In this document: positions 36,647-49,500 of the stretch, one piece after another | Position numbering within the stretch: the stretch's first letter is position 1 | Layout: each line of letters starts with the position of its first letter | DNA from: Zhengitettix transpicula | Lineage: Eukaryota > Arthropoda > Insecta > Orthoptera > Tetrigidae | NCBI GenBank assembly: GCA_037074705.1 | Contig: CM073593.1 | Location: forward strand, 19,433,001 to 19,497,000 | Reading direction: 5' to 3' | DNA: 64,000 nucleotides | Made by a program: the position numbers and the translations under genes | The notes under the pieces: model-generated | What the model was told of the DNA's origin: nothing | The model's input: only the letters and a program-made list of their open reading frames with translations | The model's database searches: none

Positions 36647-37339
36647 CCTTTTCACACATTTTAGTGTAATATTCTACACAGTACTTTCCATTCCTAATAA
36701 TTATATTTGATACACATCTCTACCAGTTGAATGTGATCATTTTGAAAACAATAAACATGTTTCCCATTGGCAATATCTGAAAAAGTGTATACTTCACATT
36801 TTAAATAACACATACTGATTTATCTATGAGGAAAGTAATGATGCCAATATATTTTTATAAAAGTTTGTTTAAGTGACCCATGCCAGTAAAGAGTATTTGT
36901 AAATTTAAAAAGTAATGCTGAAGCAATTTTTTTTGTTTGTTAAATTAGAACTGCAAATTTGTTGCAATAGTAAACATCCAAAAATGGGTTTTCAGGATAA
37001 ATGAATGTCAAAAAGGAACAAAACAAAATGCATTAAATGGATCATAAATTATGGAATATAGTAAAAAACATAGGCACTTCTTTTACTATTTAAAAATGTT
37101 TTCTTACATTATTAATCTCAGGTATTATGATTAAGGCTATTTTATGTTTGCTACATATACAATTTAGAATAAAAACCTCAGTTCTTAAAAAAAAAATTAT
37201 TCGCAAAGGCAAATTGTCATTAATTTAAAACACTACAGAAGTGTCACTTACTAACATAATCATCTTCTTAAATCACTGACTTAGGACACTAGTTGTTTGC
37301 ATCAGTAAATCTCAGGACTCTGTGGGACATTGACCCTGT

Positions 37340-37490
37340 GGAGTGTCCAAAGTTGGTAATTTTTGTGGGAGTTTATCGGAATAGAAACAGACACATACAA
37401 CATCCATGCCCTCACCGGGATTCAAACCCAAGACCTATGTGATGCATTGCAATGGTGCTATCCACTACACCACAGTAGTTCGACATAATA
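37340..37490 (-). mobile_element. tRNA-derived SINE
   Basis: On the - strand: TGTGGTGTAGTGGATAGCAC (A-box region), then GGGTTTGAATCCCGG (B-box region), then a body with ATGTGTCTGTTTCTATTCCG. The head is closer to a true tRNA than that of the copy at 27805. Confidence 0.7.
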
Positions 37491-37584
37491 ATTCTGTATG
37501 TTAATTTTTCCAAAAATTAAGAGGTAAGTAACAAAAACCTTGCCTTTAAATTTTTTGTGTGGCTTATATTCAAAATTATTAAAC

Positions 37585-37615
37585 CAGAAGAGGCCCTAAA
37601 AGAGGGAGAAACGTC
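37585..37615 (+). ncRNA. Decayed hammerhead-like motif
   Basis: CAGAAGA (37585-37591; U4 changed to A), a CCCT...AGGG stem, an A, then GAAACGTCG. The layout matches the other motifs, but no clear stem I is seen. Confidence 0.3.
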
Positions 37616-38239
37616 GAAATATATTAAATTTTTTATTAATAAACAATTTTCTGACTCAAGGCACTATATTTATTTATACAATATTGGAATTATTCTTCAT
37701 TTTTTAATAAATCTTTCCTCCGAATGTGTAATATTGGTATGAAGGATTCATATGCTTTAAAAATTAAATAAATTCATTGCACTACTCCATTATGAAAATT
37801 TTATTCAACCACACTTCTAATTTCAGAAATTAGAATTTCACAAAATTTATTACGTTCATACACCGAAAGTTATACATAACCAACCGATCAAGGCCGATTA
37901 TGTACAATGAATACTCGTGAGGAATCGCCAATCGCCTCGTGTCCCATTGACTTCTGCCCAAGAAACTGCCTCCGCTCCTACACAAGCGTTTGCAAGACGA
38001 GGTAAAACGACGCCTATACTTAGTAAGGTAAAATTCCGCGTCTGAGGTAATAATGCAGTCTTCCTACTGTGACATCACACAACCCTGTTGAGGCGTAGGA
38101 TGTTGGCCAAGGTAGACGGAGGAAACCATGTACACAATCATGCATACAAGTTCCGGATCCAGAGCCGCTCAGTTCATAAACAGAGTTTGCTTGATTTATT
38201 TACAAGGAAGGTGCGCAAACTGACTATGTGCAGTTTGTA

Positions 38240-38735
38240 ATGGCTACGGAAAATAGTGAATATAAAAACACAAGCGGATAAACTCGAAGGAACTGAAGAG
38301 TGGGCAAAATGAAAATGGCATGTGTCGATGTTGTTACGAGCGTATTTTCTTGAAGACATTTGTGAACGGTACGCGCGAGAGTCCTCAAATTTTGAAAGAT
38401 GCCATAACAGAACAAACATCAGTGCTTTTACAGTGGTTGAAACATAATACGAAAGCGGCAAGTTTGTTAGCAAATAGACTACTCGTGTTCAGATGCTCCC
38501 ACGCAAGTGAAATATGGGACAAGATGGCCGACTAGAACGGAACGTTTAAATATGCTAATCGAAGCTTTTTCCCGTTTTCAATGTGAAAATGAAGAAGACA
38601 TCAGCACACACGTCGCAAAGTTATACGCGGAGACATTAAGATGAAATGTAATCAAAATAGAAGTGAAAATGGAGAAAAAGCTTAAACGTGTAAGACAACA
38701 ATTTCCGTGTCACACATGTAAGATTGGTCATTAGG
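38240..38735 (+). pseudogene. Ty1/copia gag remnant
   Basis: Starts with ATG at 38240 (MATENSEY). Across frame changes it reads DKLEGTEEWAK-KWHVSMLL, then NTKAASLLANRLLVFRCSHA-SEIWDKM, then RLNMLIEAFSRFQ...ISTHVAKLYAE. This order (G-x-W-x2-W-K/R, an A-K/A segment, E-I/M-W, then I-x-THV/YV-x-K-L) is that of copia-type gag proteins. It ends in a zinc-knuckle trace CHTCKIGH at about 38708-38731 followed by a stop. At least two frameshifts and several stops make it non-functional. No LTRs were identified. Confidence 0.7.
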
Positions 38736-39142
38736 GCAGCAGAGTCCGCTGAAAAATGTAGGTGTTAACAAAAATGAAAGGAATGCTGCATATGTGTAAT
38801 GTTTTTAATGCCTTCGTTAGTAATTAAATTGATGCTAACATAACCATTTAGATCCGTACATTTAAAGTATTTTTTATATTTGTCGAAAATAAACGAAAAA
38901 TAGCTCTCAGCTTTGCGTATAATTCAAAGATTTTCAAAAAATCGCTTCACGTTAATAACCTAAAATATGAAACAAAGAAGTTAACGAAATGATTATGGCT
39001 AAACATTTCCGGATAGAATGACTGGCCTGCAAACGCGTCAGTAATCAAAATCTAAATTGAATTCTATACAAATACCAAATAAAAAGGAATTAAAACGTAT
39101 TTGTCCATCTTTATTGTTATCTATTTCCCTATAAGGACAGCT

Positions 39143-39213
39143 GCATCGGTGGTTCAGTGGTAGAATGCTCGCCTGCCACGCGGGCGGCCCGGGTTCGATT
39201 CCCGGCCGATGCA
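39143..39213 (+). tRNA. tRNA-Gly (GCC)
   Basis: 71 nt with a seven-pair acceptor stem GCATCGG / CCGATGC, discriminator A, D-arm TGGTTCAGTGGTAGAAT, anticodon stem CTCGC...GCGGG around loop CTGCCAC (anticodon GCC), and T-arm GCCCGGGTTCGATTCCCGG. A and B boxes are intact and no intron is present. T6 (39216-39221) follows three bases downstream. It looks functional. Confidence 0.97.
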
Positions 39214-39215
39214 AA

Positions 39216-39221
39216 TTTTTT
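39216..39221 (+). terminator. RNA polymerase III terminator of tRNA-Gly
   Basis: A run of six Ts immediately downstream of the tRNA. Confidence 0.85.
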
Positions 39222-39564
39222 ATCCAGACAACTTTTTTTTGCTTACACTGTTTTGCACTTAATATGATTTTAATCATATGCGTATTACATTTCACTGATA
39301 GTCCTTACTCCTAAATGTGACAAGTTTGTTTAATGATAAATTTTTTTTTAATCTGCACTTTGATAGTTAGAAAATGTCTAGTCTATACAATGAGAAATAA
39401 GTTTCATGTGCACGATATCTTGAGAATAAATTAATATGGATTTTGTCAAATACATTACATATTATTATATTGTATACAAATAACATAAGTGTTTCAGTTA
39501 AATCTTTAACATAGTTTTTATATTAAAATTCAGCCAGGAAGTAAATTGTATATTATATATATAT

Positions 39565-39854
39565 TGTAGTAGATTCCTTTTGGTGACAAAATGTAGTAAT
39601 CTGTTCACTTACCCACCAGTTTTTGGGCAAACAACTGTGACGGTCAGTACTATGGTGGCTACTTATAGTCCAGCAAAGGTGATTTAGTCAGGAAGTGAAT
39701 AACCAAACTTTGATCATTTTAATAGTTTATTTATTGAAACATGAAACAAAATTTCTCGGGCATGGTTTTGAACTACACATGTGGCTCTAAGTACACTTAT
39801 GTGTACACACAAAATTATGCCTCTATCAACTGACACTCCTGTTGATATGTTACA
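39565..39854 (-). mobile_element. LTR (3' end of an LTR retrotransposon) with polypurine tract
   Basis: On the - strand it reads TGTAACATATCAACAGG ... ATCTACTACA, about 290 bp with TG...CA ends. Immediately upstream on that strand is AAAAGGAGGGGGGGGGATAA, a polypurine tract as expected before a 3' LTR. The outer end abuts a short TA repeat, as do the LTR-like sequences at 7056-9476. It contains AATAAA. No second copy (5' LTR) was found in the window. Confidence 0.6.
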
Positions 39855-40379
39855 TTATCCCCCCCCCTCCTTTTCAAATAAATAAAACTTTGGATTACAG
39901 ATTTTTGTTTTTTAGCCACATCTTTTCAAAATAAACAATTTTTTACTTTAACCACATATTGAAAAAATTACAATCATTTATAATAAAAAAGATCACATTT
40001 AAATTCAAATAAACACAATACATAGTGATTATCTTCAAATACTGAAAACAAATCTTGTATGTACCAAATAATATGGTAATGCCTTATTTTACCAATTTTT
40101 TTAAAAAAAACACATTCGAACTGTTTTTCCAGTCAGTTGATTCACAACCTTTCAAATTACAAATACAATACATAATGAAATCTTTCCCAAATAATAATCA
40201 TAGAATTTTCTTACATAAGTGCCAACCATGACTAACCAATTCATAATTTTGTCCACTAGACAATGCTTCATCATTGGCTGTGTCCAAGAATATTAGTATA
40301 CAAAAAATTATTTTTTAAATTATTAACAAATTTCTTTGAATTTTTATTAACTTCATAAACATAATTTGGCAACAATCTT

Positions 40380-41480
40380 AGGAGATTCATTCAAGGTAAC
40401 ATTCAAATTTGCTTTCACCACTTCATTAATAATATCCTATCTGCTCTTTTATCATCACACTTAATAAATTCACATTAGTTATTTATTTTAATCTCACTTT
40501 GACATAATTTGTCATACAATGCTTCTAACTTATCATCTAACTTATCAATTTTTCTATTTACAAATTGGTCATTCACATTCTTAATATATTTTTCTACTAA
40601 TATTCTGTCCTGATCTATTTATCATCATATGCAATAAATTTGTATTTATCATTTCTATTAAAATCAAGGTTGCATACACTATTACACAATAATTCCACTT
40701 TATCATCTAATTTCTCTATTTTTATATGCACAAAATTTTATTTCTTCTCTACATCTTTATTAAAATTTTTACTCTCAGATTGTACATTTTTATTAATTTG
40801 ATCCTTAACCTGTGACAATCTAGTATCAACGACCAGTGCTTTCTGTGTAGGCCTGCCACCACATTCTACACTTAATCTATTATCCATTTCATCATATTTC
40901 TTATCCTGCAATTCAGGATATCATGTAATATCTTAAATTTATTGTCTAAATCTGACTTCAAGCCCTGAATCATTTCCATTTCATTCAACTCAATCTTCTG
41001 ATTTTCCAAATTGGTATTCAAATTCAATATACTGTTCTCGGAGTTCAACCGGGTTTTGCATAATTATAGTAGAACGCAACGTTTCGACGACTAAAAGCTC
41101 TGTCGTCATATTCTAGGCGAAGAACAATATATTGAACAACTGCACCGGGAAAGGCTTCAATCTTTGGTATTCAAATTATTTCTCATTTGATTAAATTGAA
41201 CATTCTGATTACCTAACTTAACATTCAATTATTTTTCATAACATTCAAATCATTTCTCATTTCATCAACACTTAAACAATTGCCTAACCATATCTGTATC
41301 TACTTGAAATTTGGCTTTGACTTCTACCTCAAGCTCTACCACCTTAATTCCATGTTCATTTTGATATTCATCCATTTTTTAATCAAAGTACAATTCCACA
41401 CATGATTAACTGAAAATAATCAAAGTTTAAAATATTTTTTTACCAACCTTAATGATATCCTCTTCTGTCTTCATACACTG
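40380..41480 (-). pseudogene. Degenerate coiled-coil ORF, gag-like
   Basis: On the - strand broken frames give charged heptad-like sequence: VVELEVEVKAKFQ, then NEMEMIQGLKSDLDNKFKIL, then VECGGRPTQKALVVDTRLSQ, then DVEKK and HIKIEKLDDKVELLCNS. Several stops and frame changes occur. It lies upstream of the LTR and polypurine tract on the same strand, so the simplest reading is the gag-like part of an LTR element whose pol was deleted. It could also be a LINE ORF1. A short insertion at about 41035-41160 splits it. Confidence 0.4.
41035..41160 (-). ncRNA. Insertion with hammerhead-like stem-loop
   Basis: On the - strand: ATATGACGACAGAGC, then TTTTAGTCGTCGAAACGTTG. GACGAC pairs perfectly with GTCGTC, and GAAACGTTG follows as in the other motifs. 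The CUGA part is decayed (AAUAUGA). It interrupts the coiled-coil frame, so it is a later insertion. Confidence 0.4.
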
Positions 41481-42159
41481 AACACTTCACAATACAATTT
41501 TTTTTTTTTACGGACAGCAAAGAGAGATAGATACCTTAGATTGACAGTTGCCATCACCACACCCAATAGTAAAGGATCATGTTTTCAAAGGCCTATACCC
41601 TTTGTTTAGAGGGAATCTTGGATCCCACCACAATGCATAGAACACATGAACAGGTAGACTTGGAATATGTGAAACTTTAATACATACAACACAAACATGA
41701 ACAATGAGACACAACAAGAAACAAAGACAGTACACTAGTAAAGATACAATTTGTATGCTCAATGTGGGCAGTTTGCAAAGCATTCAATATTTATCTCAAC
41801 ACCCTTTTCCTCAAGACAGACGGCCATCTCCACAGAGTCAAATTCAAACTCTGGTGAACAAAGTATTAGACATCAACAATCGACACCCAACAAGCACTCG
41901 TTGAAATGGTTGGTTTTGTGGTAGAGGTATTGTGAAATATTTGTTTGACAGTTCTGGGGTCATTAGCCATATGTTCATGAAGTATTTGTTTAGTCGATAT
42001 AAACAGCAGGGCAGAGTCTGCAGTTAATCTGGTAAATGATATGAGAAGCAGTGCAGAGTGTAGTGTGATGGGGTCAGTGCCTTGGATGGAAAAATTTCAG
42101 AATTTCTGTATATTTTTGAGCATATTGGATGTAAATACATAAATAATTGGACGGCGAAT

Positions 42160-42900
42160 TTGCCCTACCCTCCCGGACAGCTGAAACCCAAGCTGCGCCG
42201 CAGGTGAGAGGCGAGGTAAGATATGTTTTCTTTGATTTTGTAGGCTGTTTGTGGAGGATTTTGGATGATTGAAGTAAATTGAAAGAAAGTGCAGAAATGG
42301 AACCTGTTCCTACTGCATATCTCACCTTTGTTGAGGTAGTGTGGGGTTGTGCCATTAAGGATTGACAAGGAGGTTGGAAGGGCATCTGAAGGGAACACTT
42401 TGACAGGTGGAGTGGATTGTAGGAAGGATATTTCTTATATCTGGGTTGTATTACAGTCCAGTGGAGGCCAGGAATATGATGTAGTTGAGTTTTTGTAGTA
42501 CAGAATAATTGGTGAGGGGTGGTCTGTTTTTTATACATGATGTAGTTGAGTTTTTGTAGTACAGGATAGTTGGTGAGGGGTGGTCTGTTTTTTATATGGG
42601 TCAAGTGTGGGTTTTGGTAGTTGGACAGTGGTTATGGCACAGTATATTTGTTTTTGGAGTAGGTCTTTAGGCTGTTTTTATCATGATTATTTATGAAGAC
42701 ATTGAGGATTCTGTCAGACTATTTCAGGGCTTGACTATAAGGGAAAGTGTGTTTTGTTTGGTCAAAGTGGTAATTGGTGAAGTGAAAATACCATAAGGTT
42801 TAGGTATGTTCGATGTGGACTAATATGGTAATTAAACCAGAACCAAGGTATACGTCAACATCAATGAAGGTGACGTTGGTGGGGAAATAATTCCATGTGA
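42160..42900 (-). pseudogene. Penelope-like element reverse transcriptase remnant
   Basis: On the - strand the part near 42890-42800 reads KFTWNYFPTNVTFIDVDVYL, then LVHIEHT. In Penelope-like elements this place has F-x-E...INFLDV followed by a K-P-T block. Further on in other frames are KHTFPYSQALK and, at 42398-42165, VFPSDALPTSLSIL...GEICSRNRFHFC...AYKIKENISYLASHLR, matching the R-R-P-x-N-L to C-x3-C-x2-C to Y-x-I-K linker of that family. Stops and frameshifts abound. A 61-bp tandem duplication lies inside. Confidence 0.6.
42478..42599. repeat. Two 61-bp tandem units
   Basis: 42478-42538 and 42539-42599 differ at only a few positions (CAGAATAATTGG versus CAGGATAGTTGG). The duplication sits inside the Penelope-like remnant. 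Confidence 0.9.
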
Positions 42901-43260
42901 ATTTGGTGATTATGTTTTGGATAAAACTAGATCCCATCTATGAACTCTTTCCAATTGCTGAATTACCTTTCCTCCCTTACCTAGATCTAATTTCTCTTTA
43001 CCACTCCAATTTCACTTTTTTTTCACCATATCTTGCAATGGAAAATACTCTTTTAACACAATTATCGCTGATATTTTAACTATTTCTAAACCAATTATGA
43101 GTCTTCAAAAAAATATGTGAATTCAGGGTTATTTAATTAAAGTTTATTTATGTCTATGAATATGTTTTGAACTAAGCATTAGCAAAAAAACATTAAACTG
43201 TGTTCAATTATGTAAAAAATATATATTTCCAATTGTACATGAGTTTTCAGATTTTTAATA

Positions 43261-43266
43261 TTTATT
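43261..43266 (-). terminator. CEP120 polyadenylation signal candidate
   Basis: AATAAA on the - strand, about 135 bp after the CEP120 stop codon. Confidence 0.5.
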
Positions 43267-43401
43267 ATGACATTTTATACATAATCATTTGTAAAAATTC
43301 ATGGTGTTCATAACAAATTTTCACAATTGATAAATGAAAATAAACTAATTTCTGTTATATTTCTGTATTTTTTTACTGAATGAATTTGTGGAGAAACTGG
43401 A

Positions 43402-43593
43402 TTAGCTTAAATTACTTTGACTGTGTTGCATGTGCAAATTCCTAATTTCATCTTTAAGTTTGATTATAACTGGATCATCTACTGAATAGCTGCCTGTTTT
43501 TAGTAAGCTGTCCACTTCATCAACTAGCCGTGAAAGTTTTGGTTCCACAGTGGAATGGGTATTTGAATTCGAATTGCAGTTTACCTTTGGTTG
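43402..43593 (-). CDS. CEP120: CEP120 exon 15 with stop
   Basis: Residues 901-963 and TAA (43404-43402). Carries LSRLVDEVDSLLKTGSYSVD, like the conserved C terminus of vertebrate CEP120. Confidence 0.92.
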   Translation of the reverse strand, partial: QPKVNCNSNSNTHSTVEPKLSRLVDEVDSLLKTGSYSVDDPVIIKLKDEIRNLHMQHSQSNLS

Positions 43594-46500
43594 CTGTAAA
43601 ATACAAATATAAGGTACAATTAAATTTTCAATTCATTTAACTTGAAAGTTCTTTCATGAAATTGTAAAAGTGTAAATATAGAAATAAGAAACCAAATGAA
43701 AACTGTTTTACTTGAGGAACTATAGTATATACTAATTGACATTGTAATGACATTAAAAATTAATAATATGTAATTATCAGTTAAAAATGGAATATAAAAT
43801 TACTTGCACATATTATTATTATTACACTACATTTCCTCCTCAATAGGTGGACCTCTTCAGATGTACAAAAACTTTTGTAACTACACTACAAATAAACCAG
43901 AATAAAGATATAAACATGAGGAAGCCAAATAGAATATTTAAGAATGTTGCAAAGATTTAATGTGCGGCATTTCAGACATTAACCTAGCATAATATTTTAT
44001 TTCAGAATCTTAAGTAGTATAATTAATCCAAACCAAAGCATTCTTATTTGCATTGATATTTTTTTAGAACAGAATGTTTGTCATAAGGTTGTTTTAAATT
44101 AGAATTACGTTCTTTGGGATTAGTTTTTAATGCCATATTGTTTTGTCTTATGTTTTGTTTACAAGAAAGTTTGTTTCATATTGTTCTTATCTACATTATT
44201 AATAGATACTTTACAGTTATTTATAATAGTTGATAAAAATTGGTGTATTTAGATATAATACCAATGTTGTATGATTTAAAAATTAAATTCTTGCATTTAG
44301 CTTTTTTTCATCAGGTCACTTTAATACTTGACTTCAATCTTTTAAAATATTTTGAAGAAAACTAATATAAATTTTATGTCAACTTTACTAACAGTACAAA
44401 TAAGCTTACTTGGGTACAATAGTAGTAACAAATGTATGTTAAATAGTGAAATAAATATTATCACTTGTCATTAATTAATAGTAAGAGTTTTCTGCTATGT
44501 AAATAATAATAATGGAAATAATTCCAACTATACAATATTAAGAGATACTCAATACCTACATACACTCTATGCTAAATTCCAATTAATAATTATTAGAATT
44601 TCTAATTCAATAATTATTACCTGAGGTTTATTTATGTAATATGTTAAGTGTTGTGATTAACTAAATTCCATCAAACACAACAAATTAAAAAAAATTATTA
44701 AACAATCAAAATGTTACCATCAGAAGATGTAATGCAGGGGTGGACATTGTTCCAGATAGATAGGATGATGGTGTAAACTCATATTTACTTGGTGCATCAC
44801 CAATCCCACCTCTACCAGAGGTGGTATTGACAATTTCTGAACGAATCTTCTCTATAACTTCTAGATCTCTGTCAAGCTCAGCCTTTTCACCATTCAAAAC
44901 ATGATCTATGCTGAAAATGAAACAACAAAAAATTGGATATTTCTTCATACTCAAAATAAATTAATGTTTGATTAGGTCAATATTATATCATAATTTTTAA
45001 AAGCAAATTTGTTTGATTACACAAACAAATCTAAAGAAGCAAAACATAGTATTACATAACAAAGTATTACATGTCTCTCTGATTAACTTCATATTCTAAT
45101 CAAATAAAATTGACTGTTTAAATGTGTAACTATGTATGTTTCATATACAAATTTAAACATGTGGAGCAATATTGGCCAAATTTTGCACACATGTGCCTTT
45201 CAAACCAGAAACAAACACTGTGGGGGAAACACATGGCTACCAACCCCCAAGAATTTTTCAAACATGCTAAAACAGCCAATATTTACGCTGAAATAATATT
45301 TTTATGGTTAATGAGATTAATAGTGTTTCTCCTGATGCTGTTTGCCTATTATTTCAAACCCTTTTGGTATGGAATGGGAGTGGAGGGGCATTACATAAAA
45401 ATAACATGAAAACAACCAATATTGGTGTAGAATCTGGATATATGAAAGTCACTAAGATTTTTTATTAAATTCAATTTGCCTGTTATGTTGTATTTAAAAC
45501 CCTGCATATTGATTACAATCAGGGAACAAATGCTTGATGGGTAAAACACATATAAGGCTACTGGGTCTATTTTTTTTACTGTCTTCATGAATCTCAAGTA
45601 TTTCTGTCTGCCGTAAGGTACCAATGATATTTTTACTTTTAGTATACCAAGGGTATTTTTGGCTAAAGAAATATGTGTGGACATTATATTTTTAGTTCAA
45701 ATGATTATGTATTTAATATTAATAGGTAACCAATTTCTAAGAAATATACCAAATCAAATGATTTAACATTATATTAATGCTTTAAAGATGAATATATATT
45801 ATTTAAAATGAAGCACTGTCGTCCAGAAAAATTAAACAATTCCCAACATAACAATACTTTGATTAAAAATTAAAATTATATTTAAGGAACCATTGTAAGT
45901 GTAATTAAACTAAAACACTTTCATCCTTAAAAAAAATCCAATTGTAAAATGAGACTTGCTCATATCACAATCAAATGAATAAAACAAATTTACAGAGTAT
46001 TATGGATCAGACAAATTTGTGCAAATCATATCTTACCCAAGAGATTTTAACTCTTCTTTATTATGTCTAATCTGATTTTGTATTTCTTTTTGATATTCAG
46101 TTTTTATACGGTGAAGCTCACGAACTGACCTTGCCCACTGCTCTTTGAAAAATGTTTTAGCTCGAACAGCTTGTTCAAATTTTTCTTCAATAGACTTCTA
46201 CAAATATAAAGTTGTTGATATAAAACTCCATTTATTTAACGAAGTTAAAATTCTAAATTAATAAAGTATGTTACACACAACTTCTTGCAACAGCCCTGCA
46301 GTTTGGTCTCTTGTTAGAGATGATTTATTTAGTTTTGTCATTTCTTCATCTTGTATTTTCAATTTTTCTTTTAAAAACAAATTTTCTTTTTCCAAGATGT
46401 CAATTTTCTTTTGAAGCTCATCCTTCTCTAATTCAAATTGTGATACCTAAAAATATTACACGTGTAATTCAATTAATTATTTCATTTAACAAATGCTGCA

Positions 46501-49500
46501 ATCATATTCTTTGAGTTGAATTTCAAGAATTCAGTACCTTTAATTTTAAGTCATCCTCCATCCTTCTGCATGCTTCCTTCAATTCTCTTACTTGAAATGT
46601 ATGTTCTTGTTGTAACGATTGCTCAAATAATTTCAGCTATCAAAAGTAACATTTAATAAAGGAAAGGTTTATAATTGAAGGATTAAGCAAAACTAAATTA
46701 CTTTTAATTTCAATTAAACTGTGGTATTCATGATGAATTTAACTGAAACATGTTTCATTCATTGTATACCTTACCTGAATTTGTTTCTCATCTACTTTCA
46801 AAGACTTCATATGAAGATCTTTAGCTGCTTCTTGTAAAGATTGTGCCAGTATACTACACTTCTCTGAGTTGTTATTCAAAGCAGCTTCAATATCTTTACG
46901 TTTGGTTTCCCAGTTCACAGACAAGGCTTCCAGATGAGTTGTCTCCTTCTTTTGAAGCTGTTATTAAAAGAAAATTAAAAATAAAACTATTATTAGAAAC
47001 TCGTTTAGCTAAACATGTTTATTTTCTGTTATAAAATAATTATATTATTTAAAAAAAATTAATATTATAAATGGATCACCTTAGTTTTCAAATGAAAACA
47101 GCACAATAGTTTTTACAATTTAGTCTGAGAGGCAATTAAGTTATATTTAATGTCCAAACTAGTGGCAGCAGGTGCATATGTGTTCATGTGCTACAGCATA
47201 TAAATTAATTTATGAATTAACTTTTCTTAATTTTAATTGATAATAATTAAGTTTTAACAGTTCGAATTTCTGCTATGATATTGAAGAGTTTAAACTGCCC
47301 ACTGTGCGGCATACTCATTCCTACTATAATGCAGCCAACTGAGTGCTCTAGCGATTGTAGCTCTAATTTCTGTCAAAAATGACAATTGCAGAATTGAATT
47401 TCTCCACCCTGCACCACCCATAAACTTCTACAAACTCCTGCACAAGCAACATTATCTAAATAAATTTGAACCATTCAGTGATTAAAAATCTTAGTTTAAA
47501 AAATAAAAATAGTATTCATACATTTTGGGTAGTATTTTTAAACAAACACAATCAAAGGCTATTTTAAAGAAAAAAATATTTAAGAGGCATCATGTGTGGC
47601 TTGTTCCATAAATTAACATTTTAAAAAATATATAGAAAAAAAAAATTCTTTTGTGTTAGAAATGCAGGTTAAATTTGGTGCTAAATGTTAGTCACTATTG
47701 AAAACTATGTTGACGGAATTAGAGATGTAGTATATTATGGGTCAGACCAGATTTGTGGTTCCATCAATGCTGATGTAGTATTATTATTTTACATAGTTAT
47801 ACTCATAAAACATGGCTACTTGTGGTGATGTAGCACATAACTTCAAAAACTCACAATCTGTCATTGGTCCAAACTTTACATTAACACACATTTTTAATAA
47901 TTCTTTAATATTCTTGAATGTTCTCAGAATGAGTAAGATAAAAATAGAAAACCTAATAATGAATATATCAAACACAAATTATTTCTAGGTTAAATATTAA
48001 CTTAACTTTTGTCACATTTGACATTAAGGATTCATAAGGCCACCTTAACCAAAACTCAGTTTACTGTTTTAGAAGACATTGTTACCTACAATTAATTTCA
48101 GAAGAAAAAATAATATATGAACAACTTGCACTTTCTTTTTAACTTGTGTCATCCCAAAACCACTCATTACACATAACTTTAATCAGTGCTATGTCTAAGG
48201 ACTAGTTAAATTCAAGCATACATGCTACCTGATCTCTAAATATTTCCTGTTGTCTTTCTTTCCATTCTTCAAGTTCTTCCACAACCTTCATAGCAATTTT
48301 GTCATTGAAAAGTAAGGTATCAAAATCCTGTTCTGAAAACAAAATAAAGTTCTATAATTGAGTGTAATACAAACAATTTAGTTTACACACTGAAATAATT
48401 TACATTAAACAGAAAAGTATGTAATTGAAACTATCAACAAAAATGGAATTGTGGTATTGTGTTCATAAGTAGCCAAATGCTAATTTAGGTTTATTATTTA
48501 AACTTGATATAAATGAAGATAATGAAACCATAAAAAAAAACTTGTCAGGTTTATACATGGAATCTGCACAGTTTATTTCATTTAAATTAAGTACACATAA
48601 AAATTCTAGGAGTAGATTGATTGGCCATACTCAAACTCAAAAAAGTTCTACAACGGTACTTACTTCTTCTTTAACTAATTATAGTACACATCAAATTTCT
48701 TAGTGACCCCATTGAGTGTATTTCTGCACATGCAGCCAATCATTTCCAGTAAGCACATAGAGTTCAACTGCATTAGACCATAACATCTGTGTGTTTAATC
48801 TGCACTGCCTCCCCACCCCTCCCACAATCTGTCATAATTTGTCACAAAGATCTCCTTAACTTGGAATTGCATAAATATTATAAGACAGACAAAAATTCTA
48901 TCACAATATCTTACCTTAACATAAAAGACAAAGGAGAGACAAATAATGTGGTTTTATTGCTAATTCAATTTTTAGACATTACAGATTAAATCTAAAATCC
49001 TTACCAAATTTAAAATAAGGTGCCATAGAGATCTTTAGTAGAAATTTGCACTAACCTATCATTCTTTCCATTAAGTTATTTGGTTTTGGTAACTGTAGAC
49101 CATAGTCTTTTAGAACCATAGACAGGCTTAGCATTCCAATAACCTCTTTCAATTCACAATTAGAAATCATTGCAGAATTAATTCTACACAATTGCTGTAA
49201 TAAAAAAACCAATGTGAATTAAGTGCAGCTATGCTGCCATTTGCAGCTTTTCGTATCTTAAATATTTCACAAACATCAATGCTTAACTAAGTCTGAACAC
49301 TTATGTGGCATGTAGAAGGTATAAAAAATATTCTCAAGAAAAACAACAACATAATGGAAGTTAATTTCACTACAATTTGATAAGATGAAACACATGTAAC
49401 TTTCCATTGCTTAACTTAACATTTTCAATGAAAAAAATTGGTAACAGCCATGTAACACACAGCTTTTCATTGCTTAGCTTTACAAGGAGGGTTGAGCACA

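Larger units (their letters stand above)
35100..37300. other. AT-rich intergenic sequence
   Basis: No gene seen apart from the hammerhead-like motif at 35462-35512 and the (TA)n at 36549-36646. Confidence 0.45.

Noticed and set aside
39038..39295. 85-codon - strand frame containing RPGIEPGPPAWQASILPLNH
   Set aside because: It is the antisense translation of the tRNA-Gly gene at 39143-39213, a well-known artefact.
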